36,937 bases of DNA. Source: Bacteriovoracaceae bacterium (GTDB lineage Bacteria; Bdellovibrionota; Bacteriovoracia; Bacteriovoracales; Bacteriovoracaceae). Positions 1 through 9,150 of the stretch are shown one piece after another. Under the pieces are notes generated by a model that searched no databases, was not told the origin of the DNA, and saw nothing but the letters and a program-made list of their open reading frames with translations. Made by a program: the position numbers and the translations under genes. Each line of letters opens with the position of its first letter. Position 1 is the stretch's first letter. Location of the stretch: the NCBI GenBank assembly GCA_028101965.1, contig JAOHMI010000021.1, positions 1-36,937 on the forward strand. Reading direction: 5' to 3'.

Positions 1-3000
1 TGCGAGAATTGGTGCGCGATTCACATCTACAACTGTTATAGAAACAATTTCTTGATCATCAAGACTTGGAGAACCATCATCAGAAGCGATGAATGTAACA
101 TCGTATTGCCCGGCCTGATCGTACCCAGGAGTAAAGCTAAATACGTTTCCAACTAATGTAGCCCCTGCTGGCATATTTTGAGCAGAGTAGCTTATAGCAT
201 TACCATCTGGATCTGTGGCCGAAAGATTGAATTCTAATGATTCATTTTCATTGACTGTTTGTGAACCTATCGCTGCGAGAATTGGTGCGCGGTTTGTGTT
301 TGAAACAGAAATTGAGACAACTTCATCATCCATCAAAGATGGAATTCCATTATCTGCCGCTTGAAAAGTTACACTATAGCTGCCTTCTTGATCATAACCA
401 GGAATCCAAGAAAAAGTTTGAGTCATTGGATCAAAACTTGCTCCTGCCGGTAAACTTAATGCACTATATGTTATTAAATCGCCGTCTGGATCTGTTGCGC
501 TTATGGAAAATTCTAAAAGATCATTTTCTACAACACTTTGAGAACCAATGGAAGCTAAAACTGGAGCTTGATTGATATTGCCAATAACTAAGTCGATCGT
601 TTCGCTATCATTTAAGTTTGGGTTACCATCATCTGTAACAGTGAATGAAATAGAGTAAGTTCCCTCATCATCGTAACCTGTATTCCAACTAAATGTGTTT
701 CCACTAAATGTTGCACCTGTTGGAAGATTTGCTGCTGAATAAGTTAAGCTATCACCATCTGGATCAGTAGCACTAATACTAAATTGAACCAGAGAGTTTT
801 CATCTCCACTCTGGCTGCCTATACTGGCCAGGATTGGAGCTTGATTAATATCAGCGACAGTTATGACAACAACTTCTGAATCACTCATAACAGGAGATCC
901 ATCATCATCAACATTAAAGGTCACATTGTAAGTACCCGCTTGATCAAACCCTGGGGTCCAAGTAAATGACTGACTATTAGAATCAAAATTTGCACCACTT
1001 GGTAATCCTGAAGCAGAGTAAGATAAGTTATTTCCATCTGGATCAGTTGCCGAAATATTAAAACTTAAAAGTACACCTTCATCAATTGATTGTGCACCGA
1101 TAAGGGATAAAACTGGAGCACGGTTTACTTCTTCGATAGTGATCGAAATAGTTTCAGAATCGCTCAGCATTGGTGTTCCATTATCATCAACATTAAATGT
1201 TACTGAGTAAGTCCCTGCTTGATCAAATCCTGGTGTCCAAGAAAAAGTTTGATTAGAAACATTAAAAACTGCTCCGCTTGGTAAACCTGAAGCTGAATAG
1301 ATTAAAGAGTCTCCATCTGGATCAGTGGCAGAAATAGTGAACTCTAATAAGGCATCTTCATCACCAGTTTGATTTCCGATGGCCGCAAGTACAGGAGCTC
1401 GGTTAACATCCCCAACTGTGATGGATACAATTTCAGAGTCAGACATGGATGGACTACCATCATCACTAACTTGAAAAGTTACATCATAAGAACCAGATTG
1501 ATTATAATCAGGTGTAAAGCTAAAAATCTGAGTATTAGGATCAAAGCTTGCACCACTTGGTAAATTGCTGGCAGAGTATGAAATTGTATCGGCAACATCT
1601 GGATCACTACCAGAGATGGTGAATTCTAATAATTCATTTTCATTTACTGACTGTGGACCAATGTTTGCGAGAACCGGAGCTTGATTAATTTCATTGACTG
1701 TTATGATTATAGTTTCATCATCAGATAAATTTGGGTTTCCATCATCAGTAACCATAAATGTCACTGAAAATGTTCCTGATTGAGTATGATCAGGGTTAAA
1801 ACTAAATGAGTTACCACTCAAATTTGCATTCGCTGGTAAATTAGTTGCGGAGTAAGTTAAGCTATCTCCATCTGCATCAGAGGCTGATAAATTGAAACTT
1901 AAACTTTGTCCTTCATCAACATTCTTATCGCCGATGGCAGCAAGTATTGGTGCTTGATTGATATTATTAACTGTTATGGTTACCACTTCACTATCTGAAA
2001 GTACTGGGGAGCCATCATCGGTTGCCGAAATGGTTACATCATAACTTCCTGCTTGATCAAATCCAGGAGTCCATGAAAAAGTTCCCGCTGAAAAGGTAGC
2101 TCCACTTGGTAAGTCGCTAGCTGAGTAAGATATATTATGCCCATCTGGATCCGTAGCAGACGCAGAAAACTCTAACAACTGATTTTCATCCACCGCTTGT
2201 GCTCCGATACTAGCAAGAACTGGAGCTCGGTTAATATCATTTATAATTAAACTTATTGTCTCTGTGTCTGAAAGATTTGGATTTCCATCATCTGTTACTG
2301 TAAAAGTAATAGAGTAAGTTCCCGCATCATCATAGTTTGTATTCCAACTAAAAGTTGAACCAGAAAAAGTTGCACCAGAAGGTAAATTTGTGGCTGAGTA
2401 AGTAAGTCCGTCACCATCTGGATCGGTTGCGCTGATGCTAAAATCAACCAGTGAATTTTCATCGCCAGATTGATTTCCAATAGCAGCGAGTTCAGGAGCT
2501 CTATTAACGTCACCCACATCAATTGTTACTACTTCTGAATCTGACAGACTTGGACTTCCATCGTCACTTACTTCAAAAGTTACTGAGTAATTTCCAGTTT
2601 GATTAAAATCAGGAGTCCAACTAAAAACTTGTGTATTCACATCAAAGCTAGCTCCACTTGGTAAGTTTGATACTGAATAAATTAAGTTATCTCCATCTGG
2701 ATCTGTGGCGGAAATTGTAAATTCTAATAATTGTCCTTCATCGACAGTTTGTGCACCTATGGCAGCAAGCTCGGGAGAACGGTTAATATCATTAACAGAA
2801 ATATTAATGGTCTCAGAATCATCCATGTTTGGATTACCGTCATCCGTTAAAGTGAATGTAACCTGATAAGTTTGTCCACCTTGATTGTAATCAGGAGTCC
2901 AAGAGAACTGTAATGTTTGGTTGTCAAAACTTGCTCCTGCTGGCAATCCACTAGCAGAATAAGTTAAAGCATCTCCATCCGGATCACTTCCAGAAAGAGT

Positions 3001-6000
3001 AAAGTTTAATGCAGTATTTTCATCAACCGTATGATCTCCGATAGAAGACAAGTAAGGAGCTCGGTTGATATTATTAACAGTGATAGTAATTGTCTCTGAT
3101 GCACTTAAAACAGGAGAGCCATTATCTTGAACATCAAAAGTTACATTATAACTTCCCGCTTGATTATAATCAGGAGTCCAATCAAACTGTAGTGTATTTA
3201 AATCAAAACTAGCACCACTTGGAAGACCTGTTACAGAATAGCTAAGAGTATCACCCGCATCTGGATCAGTTGCAGAGATTGCAAAACTTAAAGCCGCATT
3301 TTCATCCACTGACTGATTTCCAATGGAAGCTAAAACAGGAGCCTGATTAATATTTGCCACGACTATATCAATTGTTTCAGAATCTCCCAAAGAAGGAGAC
3401 CCATCATCATCAACATTGAAAGTAACCTGATAAGTGCCAGCTTGAGTATAACTTGGAGTCCAAGTAAAAGATTGTGTGCCTGAATCAAAGTTAGCTCCTG
3501 CTGGTAAACCAGAAGCAGAGTATGTTAAGTTATGTCCATCAGGGTCAGTTGCAGATATTGAGAAACTTAGTAAAACACCCTCATCCACATTTTGATTTCC
3601 AATAGCGGCAAGGTTTGGTGCTCTGTTAATATCATTAACAGTAATAGTAACAATCTCATCATCTGATAAACTTGGATTACCGTCATCAGTTACAGTGAAT
3701 GTAACATCATAAGATCCAGCTTGATCATAATCTGGCTGCCAGGTAAAAATTTGAGAATTAACATCAAAACTTGCACCTGTTGGTAAATCTGAAGCGGAAA
3801 AAGTTAAATTATTTCCATCAGGGTCTGTTGCAGTTACTGTAAATTGTAAAACTACATCTTCGTCAACTGATTGAGCTCCGATAGCTGCTAAAACAGGATC
3901 TCGGTTTATATCATTAACAGTAATTTCTATATTTTCAGAAACATTCGCTGCAGGACTATAATCATCCTCTGCCACGATAGTAACTGTATAAGGCGAGTTT
4001 GCGGCCGCATCGTAATCAGGAGTCCAACTCAGAACACCAGTATTTGAATCAATACTTGCTCCTGCCGGCAAATTTGGAGAAGAATAAGAAATATTATCGT
4101 TATCAGGATCAATGGCCACAATGGTATAACTTAGTTCAACATTTTCATCCACTGATTGATTCGCCAATGCAGGATTAAACTCAGGAGCACGATTAACATT
4201 ACTAACAATCAACATTAAACTTTCTTCGCCAAATGCCCCATCAGGATCTGTTGCACGAAATGTAAAATTATACATCCCAGCTGAATCATAATTAGAAGTA
4301 AAAGTAAGGGTACCAGTATTAGCATCTAAACTAAATTCTGGAGTTGAACAATCATTACCAATACAAGTATAGACTAGTGGATCACTATCTGGATCGTAGC
4401 CAGGAATATCATAATTTAAAACTTCATTTTCATTTATAGTTTCAGGAATCATACTCCCAATAGATGGAGTTTGATTAATATGTGTTACGTTAATAGAAAA
4501 AGTTCGAGAGGCAGATGCTTGCCCATCTGATATGGAAATTCCAAAAAAGTAAACTCCAGACTGAGTATAGTCCGGATTAAAAGAAATATTTCCTGCGGTA
4601 TTTCCAGTAGCATCAAAAGTTAAATTTGGAATACTACAACCAAAGTCACAGGTCCAAGTTAGAGGGTCACCATCTGGATCAAACCCGAGCGGATTATTGT
4701 CCATATACAAAGTTTGCCCTTCATCGACGTCTTGATCCGCAATAAATTGAAGAACAGGAACTTGGTTTAAATCATTAACCGTTAAAACAAAATCATCATT
4801 TACTGAAGCAGCTCCATCATTAACCGTCATGGTAATAGTTAAAGATTCTGGCCCCTGATTAAAGTCAGGACTAAAGTCAACAGTTCCTCCTGAAAAGGAC
4901 ATATTTGGATATGCACCACAACCATAATTTTGTGAATTGCTATCCATAACAGAACATGAATAGGAAAGAGTGTCTCCATCAGGATCAGTTACGACAATAG
5001 ATTGCGTATAAAAGTTTCCTTCATCCACACTACCATCTGCTAAAGTTGGATTAACCACCGGGGGACGATTTACATGAAAAACAGTTACAACAAAATCATC
5101 AGAGTCTTGTAAGCCATCTTGATCTTCTATAGTAATAGCAACTGTATAATTTATTCCGCTGACAGAACCTTGATCGTAATTTAAACTCCACTCAAATAAA
5201 CCAGTAGAGGTCGAATACGTTATCCCCAGAGGAGCATTGGGATCATCACAAGCAACACCATCCACAGTACAAATTGGAGCAGTAACCGTATCTCCCATAT
5301 CAGGATCTGAGAACACTGGTTGGACAGTATAAGTTTGACCCTCTTGAGCATTGGTAATATCAGCGAGAGCGACATCGAATTCAGGAGCGCGGTTTACATG
5401 ATTAACAGTTAATTCGAATGACTCCATCGCACTTAGTGGTTCAGCATCACTTACCGTAACCTCAATATCGTAGACTCCAGAAGCTTCATAGTCAGGTTCA
5501 AATAAAATGGTTTGCGCATTATCATCTAGAGTTGCCCCTAAGATGCCTTCACAATTTCCTATGTTACTTCCATTATCATAAACCTCACACTCTATCGTTA
5601 ATGAGTCACCGTTAGGATCATTAGAAACTAATTGAAGAGTATGGTTAGCCCCTTCATCCATTGCGATCGGATTAATCGGATCAAGAGTAGGAGGAAGATT
5701 AACAGGCATAATGGTTAATTCAAAAATAGTATCATCAATGGCCAATTCAGGATCTTCGGCAATGAACCGAATTTCAAGGGGGGAAGTGGCTTGTGGTGGA
5801 GGAGTGTAACTAAAATCTCCAGTCGTAGGATTCATGGTTGCACCAAAACCTGAACAGGCATTTGTTTGAGCAACAGATCCATCAATATTGGTATCATAGT
5901 AACAAGTAAAAGTTAGTTGTTCATTATCTCGGTCTTGATAAGTTTGTGGAGGATGAATATCTTCCGCTAAAAGATCTAGAGTTAGACCCTCATTAACTGA

Positions 6001-7182
6001 TTGATTACTAATCTGAGCAATTTCTGGAGCAAAGTTTACATTAGCAATATAAAGCTCCCAAATAAGTTCATCACTCAATTGAGAACCGGAGCTATCGGTC
6101 GCAATTATTTTTACTTCATAATCACCATAATCAAAATTATCCGTATTAAAAGTAAAAACACCAGAAGAATTATCGAAAGTCATACCTGGACGAAAGCCAT
6201 CACAAGCAAAAGTATTGGCGACACTTCCATCAATGTTTGAACCATCTGTTGAATAATCGATTAAACATTCATATGAGATAATTTCGTTATCTCTATCATA
6301 ATCAGGATCATTGGTTTGTGTTACATAATCTTGAAAATCAACAGTATAATTTTGCCATTCATCCATCGAATGAACATTAGTTGTATAACCTGGAGGCAAA
6401 GCACCTGCTAAAACCGGAGCAAGATTTACATCATTAACTAAAATATCAAATTCTTCAATATCTGATCCACCAAATCCGTCATCAACTGAGATGATAATAG
6501 TATGGTTTCCAATCTGAGCAGAAGTGGGTGTCCAGCTCATATATCCTGTAACAGAATTTATGGTGAAACCTGTCGGCGCTTGATCGATAGAATAAGTTAA
6601 CAGATCACCATCCGCATCCTCATCTGTTCCATTTCCAGGAGTAGGATCGTTAATATCATCGATGTCGTAGTTCCAGTTACTCTCTTCATCCACTGTCTGA
6701 TTAGCCAAATCCTCTAAGACAGGAAGCTGATTAAAGTTCTGTACATTAACGTCAAAAGTTAAAGGTTGAGTCGCAGGATTGTTTTGGTGTGCTTCTTGAT
6801 TGTAGTCACTATGAGGCTGACATTTTGCCTGAATCTCAAATTGCCAAATCCCTTGTTGGTCATAATTTATATTCCAATTGATGGAGCCATCAAAGGAATC
6901 CCAAGTTAAGCCAGCAATACTTGAACAATCCACAACATTGTTATTTGGATCAGTCACCGAACATGATTCATAAATTATTTGTTCGTAGAAGGGAAAAGTT
7001 AAATCTAAAATCGGTGGATTTTCATAATCATGATTATCAAAGCTAAAACTGTTTCCTTCCATCGGATTCAGTATGCCTGGATCAGGGCTTATCAGCTGTG
7101 GTGCATCCGCCTTGACGGTTGATGCAACCAAAAGGCTAATCACTAATGATAGAATCATGATTAGGTTAAAGTTATTAGGCAT
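1..7182 (-). CDS. Giant secreted Ig/cadherin-like repeat protein, 3' end outside the window
   Basis: I read one open frame of 2394 codons from an ATG (complement of 7180-7182, preceded by an AGGGAG ribosome site) to the left edge without a stop. I spot-checked the frame near 1, 241, 1681, 3061, 4201 and 5401. The N-terminus is a signal peptide (MPNNFNLIMILSLVISLLVA..., cleavage near residue 25). Then come about 24 repeats of 90-125 residues, each with the same skeleton: N(R/Q)AP, a GxQ-V-E-E/N segment, ATDPDGD, LTYS, LPxGATF, FSWTP, YDxxGxY, and DDGxPxLSDxE before the next NRAP. This matches the putative-Ig/cadherin-like (He_PIG-type) repeats of bacterial surface proteins. The DxDGD motifs are likely Ca2+ sites. 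Probable role: extracellular adhesin or surface fibre, possibly contacting other cells; this is inferred. The C-terminal anchor or secretion signal is not visible. Confidence 0.9.
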   Translation of the reverse strand, partial: MPNNFNLIMILSLVISLLVASTVKADAPQLISPDPGILNPMEGNSFSFDNHDYENPPILDLTFPFYEQIIYESCSVTDPNNNVVDCSSIAGLTWDSFDGSINWNINYDQQGIWQFEIQAKCQPHSDYNQEAHQNNPATQPLTFDVNVQNFNQLPVLEDLANQTVDEESNWNYDIDDINDPTPGNGTDEDADGDLLTYSIDQAPTGFTINSVTGYMSWTPTSAQIGNHTIIISVDDGFGGSDIEEFDILVNDVNLAPVLAGALPPGYTTNVHSMDEWQNYTVDFQDYVTQTNDPDYDRDNEIISYECLIDYSTDGSNIDGSVANTFACDGFRPGMTFDNSSGVFTFNTDNFDYGDYEVKIIATDSSGSQLSDELIWELYIANVNFAPEIAQISNQSVNEGLTLDLLAEDIHPPQTYQDRDNEQLTFTCYYDTNIDGSVAQTNACSGFGATMNPTTGDFSYTPPPQATSPLEIRFIAEDPELAIDDTIFELTIMPVNLPPTLDPINPIAMDEGANHTLQLVSNDPNGDSLTIECEVYDNGSNIGNCEGILGATLDDNAQTILFEPDYEASGVYDIEVTVSDAEPLSAMESFELTVNHVNRAPEFDVALADITNAQEGQTYTVQPVFSDPDMGDTVTAPICTVDGVACDDPNAPLGITYSTSTGLFEWSLNYDQGSVSGINYTVAITIEDQDGLQDSDDFVVTVFHVNRPPVVNPTLADGSVDEGNFYTQSIVVTDPDGDTLSYSCSVMDSNSQNYGCGAYPNMSFSGGTVDFSPDFNQGPESLTITMTVNDGAASVNDDFVLTVNDLNQVPVLQFIADQDVDEGQTLYMDNNPLGFDPDGDPLTWTCDFGCSIPNLTFDATGNTAGNISFNPDYTQSGVYFFGISISDGQASASRTFSINVTHINQTPSIGSMIPETINENEVLNYDIPGYDPDSDPLVYTCIGNDCSTPEFSLDANTGTLTFTSNYDSAGMYNFTFRATDPDGAFGEESLMLIVSNVNRAPEFNPALANQSVDENVELSYTIVAIDPDNDNISYSSPNLPAGASIDSNTGVLSWTPDYDAAANSPYTVTIVAEDDYSPAANVSENIEITVNDINRDPVLAAIGAQSVDEDVVLQFTVTATDPDGNNLTFSASDLPTGASFDVNSQIFTWQPDYDQAGSYDVTFTVTDDGNPSLSDDEIVTITVNDINRAPNLAAIGNQNVDEGVLLSFSISATDPDGHNLTYSASGLPAGANFDSGTQSFTWTPSYTQAGTYQVTFNVDDDGSPSLGDSETIDIVVANINQAPVLASIGNQSVDENAALSFAISATDPDAGDTLSYSVTGLPSGASFDLNTLQFDWTPDYNQAGSYNVTFDVQDNGSPVLSASETITITVNNINRAPYLSSIGDHTVDENTALNFTLSGSDPDGDALTYSASGLPAGASFDNQTLQFSWTPDYNQGGQTYQVTFTLTDDGNPNMDDSETINISVNDINRSPELAAIGAQTVDEGQLLEFTISATDPDGDNLIYSVSNLPSGASFDVNTQVFSWTPDFNQTGNYSVTFEVSDDGSPSLSDSEVVTIDVGDVNRAPELAAIGNQSGDENSLVDFSISATDPDGDGLTYSATNLPSGATFSGSTFSWNTNYDDAGTYSITFTVTDDGNPNLSDTETISLIINDINRAPVLASIGAQAVDENQLLEFSASATDPDGHNISYSASDLPSGATFSAGTFSWTPGFDQAGSYDVTISATDDGSPVLSDSEVVTITVNNINQAPILAAIGDKNVDEGQSLSFNLSASDADGDSLTYSATNLPANANLSGNSFSFNPDHTQSGTFSVTFMVTDDGNPNLSDDETIIITVNEINQAPVLANIGPQSVNENELLEFTISGSDPDVADTISYSASNLPSGASFDPNTQIFSFTPDYNQSGSYDVTFQVSDDGSPSMSDSEIVSITVGDVNRAPVLAAIGNQTGDEDALLEFTISATDPDGDSLIYSASGLPSGAVFNVSNQTFSWTPGFDQAGTYSVTFNVDDNGTPMLSDSETISITIEEVNRAPVLSLIGAQSIDEGVLLSFNISATDPDGNNLSYSASGLPSGANFDSNSQSFTWTPGFDQAGTYNVTFNVDDDGSPVMSDSEVVVITVADINQAPILASIGSQSGDENSLVQFSISATDPDGDSLTYSAANLPTGATFSGNTFSWNTGYDDEGTYSISFTVTDDGNPNLNDSETIDLVIGNINQAPVLASIGSQSVVENDLLEFSISATDPDGDLITYSALSLPAGASFDPMTQTFSWIPGYDQEGSYSVTFQAADNGIPSLMDDEVVSISVSNTNRAPILAAIGSQTVNENESLEFNLSATDPDGNAISYSAQNMPAGATLVGNVFSFTPGYDQAGQYDVTFIASDDGSPSLDDQEIVSITVVDVNRAPILA
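9..4183 (-). repeat. Fifteen cysteine-free Ig-like repeats, about 280 bp each
   Basis: NRAP/NQAP boundary motifs fall near 9, 283, 563, 832, 1110, 1393, 1673, 1946, 2219, 2489, 2770, 3053, 3337, 3615, 3890 and 4183, giving a nearly constant spacing of 270-290 bp. Those repeats I translated have no cysteine. They are more alike than the repeats nearer the N-terminus, which fits more recent duplication or ongoing gene conversion. Confidence 0.85.
4183..6410 (-). repeat. Seven Ig-like repeats with an inserted cysteine pair
   Basis: Boundaries lie near 4183, 4460, 4745, 5050, 5380, 5685, 6025 and 6410. Each repeat carries two cysteines just after the DPDGD/LTYS strand, for example TCIGNDCS, TCDFGCS, CSVMDSNSQNYGCG and CEVYDNGSNIGNC. 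The length between them varies from 3 to about 23 residues. The position suggests a disulfide-closed loop in an extracellular domain. The repeat between about 6410 and 6720 lacks the pair. The first N-terminal domain has cysteines at residues 74, 86 and 121. Confidence 0.8.
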
Positions 7183-7405
7183 AATATTCTCCCTCAGGAT
7201 AAAAAATTCTCACAATATACCAATATTCTATCTCGGAAACTTGACCAAAATACTTTAGTGCTAAATTCTCGAATGATTCTAAGGGGATAACTTTAAGTCA
7301 ATAAAATTACATTACCACGGAAAGTGGTCAGGTTTTTAATAATAAAAGATGGCACTTTTCCTAGCCAAGAATAATTGGCTATTTTGCGATTTCTTATTTG
7401 ATGAT
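7183..7405 (-). promoter_or_regulatory. Leader region of the giant Ig-repeat gene
   Basis: This AT-rich stretch precedes the giant gene. On the minus strand it can form a short hairpin ACCAC-TTTCC-GTGGT (7314-7328) and a 7-bp stem TAGCCAA-TTATTC-TTGGCTA (7362-7381). A TTGACT hexamer (complement of 7296-7301) could be a -35 element, but I see no convincing -10 at the right spacing. No coding frame of note. Confidence 0.3.
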
Positions 7406-7444
7406 CTGATTCACCGATCAATGTGGGTTTTATCGGTAAATCAG
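7406..7444 (-). terminator. 13-bp hairpin just after the GDGG-motif gene, no U-tract
   Basis: Arms at 7406-7418 and 7432-7444 enclose a 13-nt loop. On the plus-strand reading there is one C/A mismatch; in minus-strand RNA that pair becomes a G-U wobble, so the stem is fully paired. This suits an RNA made from the minus strand. It begins 8 nt after the stop of the upstream gene. No run of U follows, so it may be an mRNA end stabiliser, an attenuator or a weak terminator rather than a classic intrinsic terminator. Confidence 0.5.
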
Positions 7445-7451
7445 CTCTTTT

Positions 7452-9146
7452 CTATCTTATTTTAGGGGTATTTAGTCTAGTTGGACTAAAGCCCAACTTC
7501 TCCATTTCAAAAAATTCTTTCTCTAGTTTATTTTCCCTCTCGATCCACCTCTTCCAATTGTCTAATACCATTTCTTCATTTTGAGTTAGTTCACCTGAAT
7601 GACTATCAATAAAATTAAATATTTCATTGGCAATATCTCTTCCCATGATAACACCCGCTGTACTTAACTGACGTAAAGGTTGGTTTTTCTTAATTTCTTT
7701 TGTCGAATTATTTCGAATCATTTTACCATTTTCAAAGCGAACATCGGGATAGACAGAGTCAATCACTACCTTCATCATCTTTGCTTTAAGTAAATTGGAA
7801 TGATTCGAAAAACTTATCATATTTAAGTTTTGAGCCGCAACCGTATCTAGGGGATCAAAAACTTCTCTTAATAACTGAGCTATCACTTCATGATAATCAA
7901 GCATCCCAATTCCTAAATACTGATCAGACAAACTTTCACGCAATTCATAGTCCATTTTAATACTTGTTTGAAAATTTCCATCTTCATCGATCCAATTTGT
8001 CGGTAGTAATTCATTTGTTTTTGTATCATATCTGTTTTGCCAATCGAAAACATTTCGATACAAATGCAACCAGATTGGATCTATATAATTGGGACTATCC
8101 TCTCTGTAAGTTTGAACTGCTTGTTCTCCAAGATCATGTATGGTGGGAATAAACTCACTCTTTCCTGTTCTTTTATAATTTTCTTCTATATGAATCATAG
8201 CTTCATCTAATATTTTAAACTTTTCTATTAGACCACGGGCCATGGTAGGGCTTATCGCTTCAATAGGAGCTAATACTATTTCTCTCAATTCATCTCGTGT
8301 AATAACTTGATTATTGATTCCCTTTAACCAGTCAAAACCAAAATTTTTAAATCGCATCATATCGTATTGTTCATATTTCACTAAAGAATGTTCAATAAAA
8401 TACTTTGACATAAATATTTTAACAACATTTATGTTATATGAAACAATCAAACCTCCGCCATGCCGAGAAATTGAAATATGATCTTTTTTCAATTCATCCA
8501 ATTCATCTGTGGACAATTTCCCGTCTAGGGCCAAATTTTTATAGGGATTATCATCGATTGAAAATGCATCACAATTTCCACCACCATCTCCCTTTACTGC
8601 TGTCTTAGCTACATCTTCTTGATCACCTTCACGACAATTCCCTGCTCCTCCACTATCTCTTTGTAAATCTATCAGACCTTTTAAATCTCCATTTCGACAA
8701 TTTCCGCCACCATCTCCATTAGTTTTAGCTGCAGCTAAAACTTCTTCAACAACAGTTCGACAATTACAACCACCATCTCCGTTGTTATCATCCTTTCCTG
8801 ACTTTTTATCTTCCTGAACAGTACTAGCATAATCTGGATAATTGCTATTGAGTTTTTTTCTGTTGACCAAGTCAAGAAAACTCAAGGGTGTTTCAGAGTT
8901 TTCAATTTCCTTTAAAAACTTAGCTTCATAATATTTTAGTAATGCGACAAATTCTTCACTACTCAAGTTTTCAATTGTCTCACCTAAACGACAATTGCAT
9001 CCCCCATCTCCATTTATCTCCATATAGAGATATTCACTTATTATTGCGGCCATGGGTCCAGTTAGACTGGGGCCTAAAGTAGCAATCTGAGCAGATAAAT
9101 TAAAACAAAGAATTATTAAAACTAAATATATTATTCTTTTCATCAT
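7452..9146 (-). CDS. Secreted protein with five GDGG(C/G)NC motifs
   Basis: A 564-residue protein with a signal peptide (MKRIIYLVLIILCFNLSA, cleavage near 19/20). The cysteine at 14 does not sit in a normal lipobox. The mature N-terminal part contains five short Gly/Asp/Cys motifs: NGDGGCNCR at 45-53 and 122-130, NGDGGGNCR at 143-151, DSGGAGNCR at 164-172 and GDGGGNC at 186-192, separated by acidic/helical linkers. Residues 200-564 are a mixed helical domain I do not recognise. The start is either of two adjacent ATGs; the AGGAG site lies 1 nt from the first and 4 nt from the second (9143), so the second may be used. It is probably co-transcribed with the TIGR02147 gene 4 nt upstream. Possible roles are metal or calcium binding, disulfide cross-linking or peptide maturation; none can be decided from sequence alone. 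Confidence 0.85.
   Translation of the reverse strand: MMKRIIYLVLIILCFNLSAQIATLGPSLTGPMAAIISEYLYMEINGDGGCNCRLGETIENLSSEEFVALLKYYEAKFLKEIENSETPLSFLDLVNRKKLNSNYPDYASTVQEDKKSGKDDNNGDGGCNCRTVVEEVLAAAKTNGDGGGNCRNGDLKGLIDLQRDSGGAGNCREGDQEDVAKTAVKGDGGGNCDAFSIDDNPYKNLALDGKLSTDELDELKKDHISISRHGGGLIVSYNINVVKIFMSKYFIEHSLVKYEQYDMMRFKNFGFDWLKGINNQVITRDELREIVLAPIEAISPTMARGLIEKFKILDEAMIHIEENYKRTGKSEFIPTIHDLGEQAVQTYREDSPNYIDPIWLHLYRNVFDWQNRYDTKTNELLPTNWIDEDGNFQTSIKMDYELRESLSDQYLGIGMLDYHEVIAQLLREVFDPLDTVAAQNLNMISFSNHSNLLKAKMMKVVIDSVYPDVRFENGKMIRNNSTKEIKKNQPLRQLSTAGVIMGRDIANEIFNFIDSHSGELTQNEEMVLDNWKRWIERENKLEKEFFEMEKLGFSPTRLNTPKIR
8571..9014 (-). repeat. Array of five GDGG(C/G)NC-coding motifs
   Basis: The DNA behind the motifs is also similar: on the plus strand four of the five copies begin CGACAATT (near 8632, 8695, 8758 and 8990) and the fifth begins ACAATT (near 8572); most continue into CCACCATCTCC-like text. 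The first copy stands 77 residues before the second; copies two to five are spaced 21-22 residues apart. The third and later copies lose the first cysteine (GGCNC becomes GGGNC or GAGNC). Confidence 0.75.
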
Positions 9147-9150
9147 TCTC

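Noticed and set aside
261-2522. Short open frames on the plus strand and in the wrong minus frame across the giant repeat gene
   Set aside because: They are shadows of the repeat-coding frame, recur at the repeat spacing, and have no ribosome sites or sensible composition.
1-7182. CRISPR-like or DNA tandem repeat array
   Set aside because: The 280-bp periodicity is explained by protein repeats in one continuous reading frame with degenerate DNA.
7306-7381. Possible riboswitch (c-di-GMP-type) in the leader of the giant gene
   Set aside because: The small hairpins are there, but the conserved core sequences of known c-di-GMP riboswitches are not.
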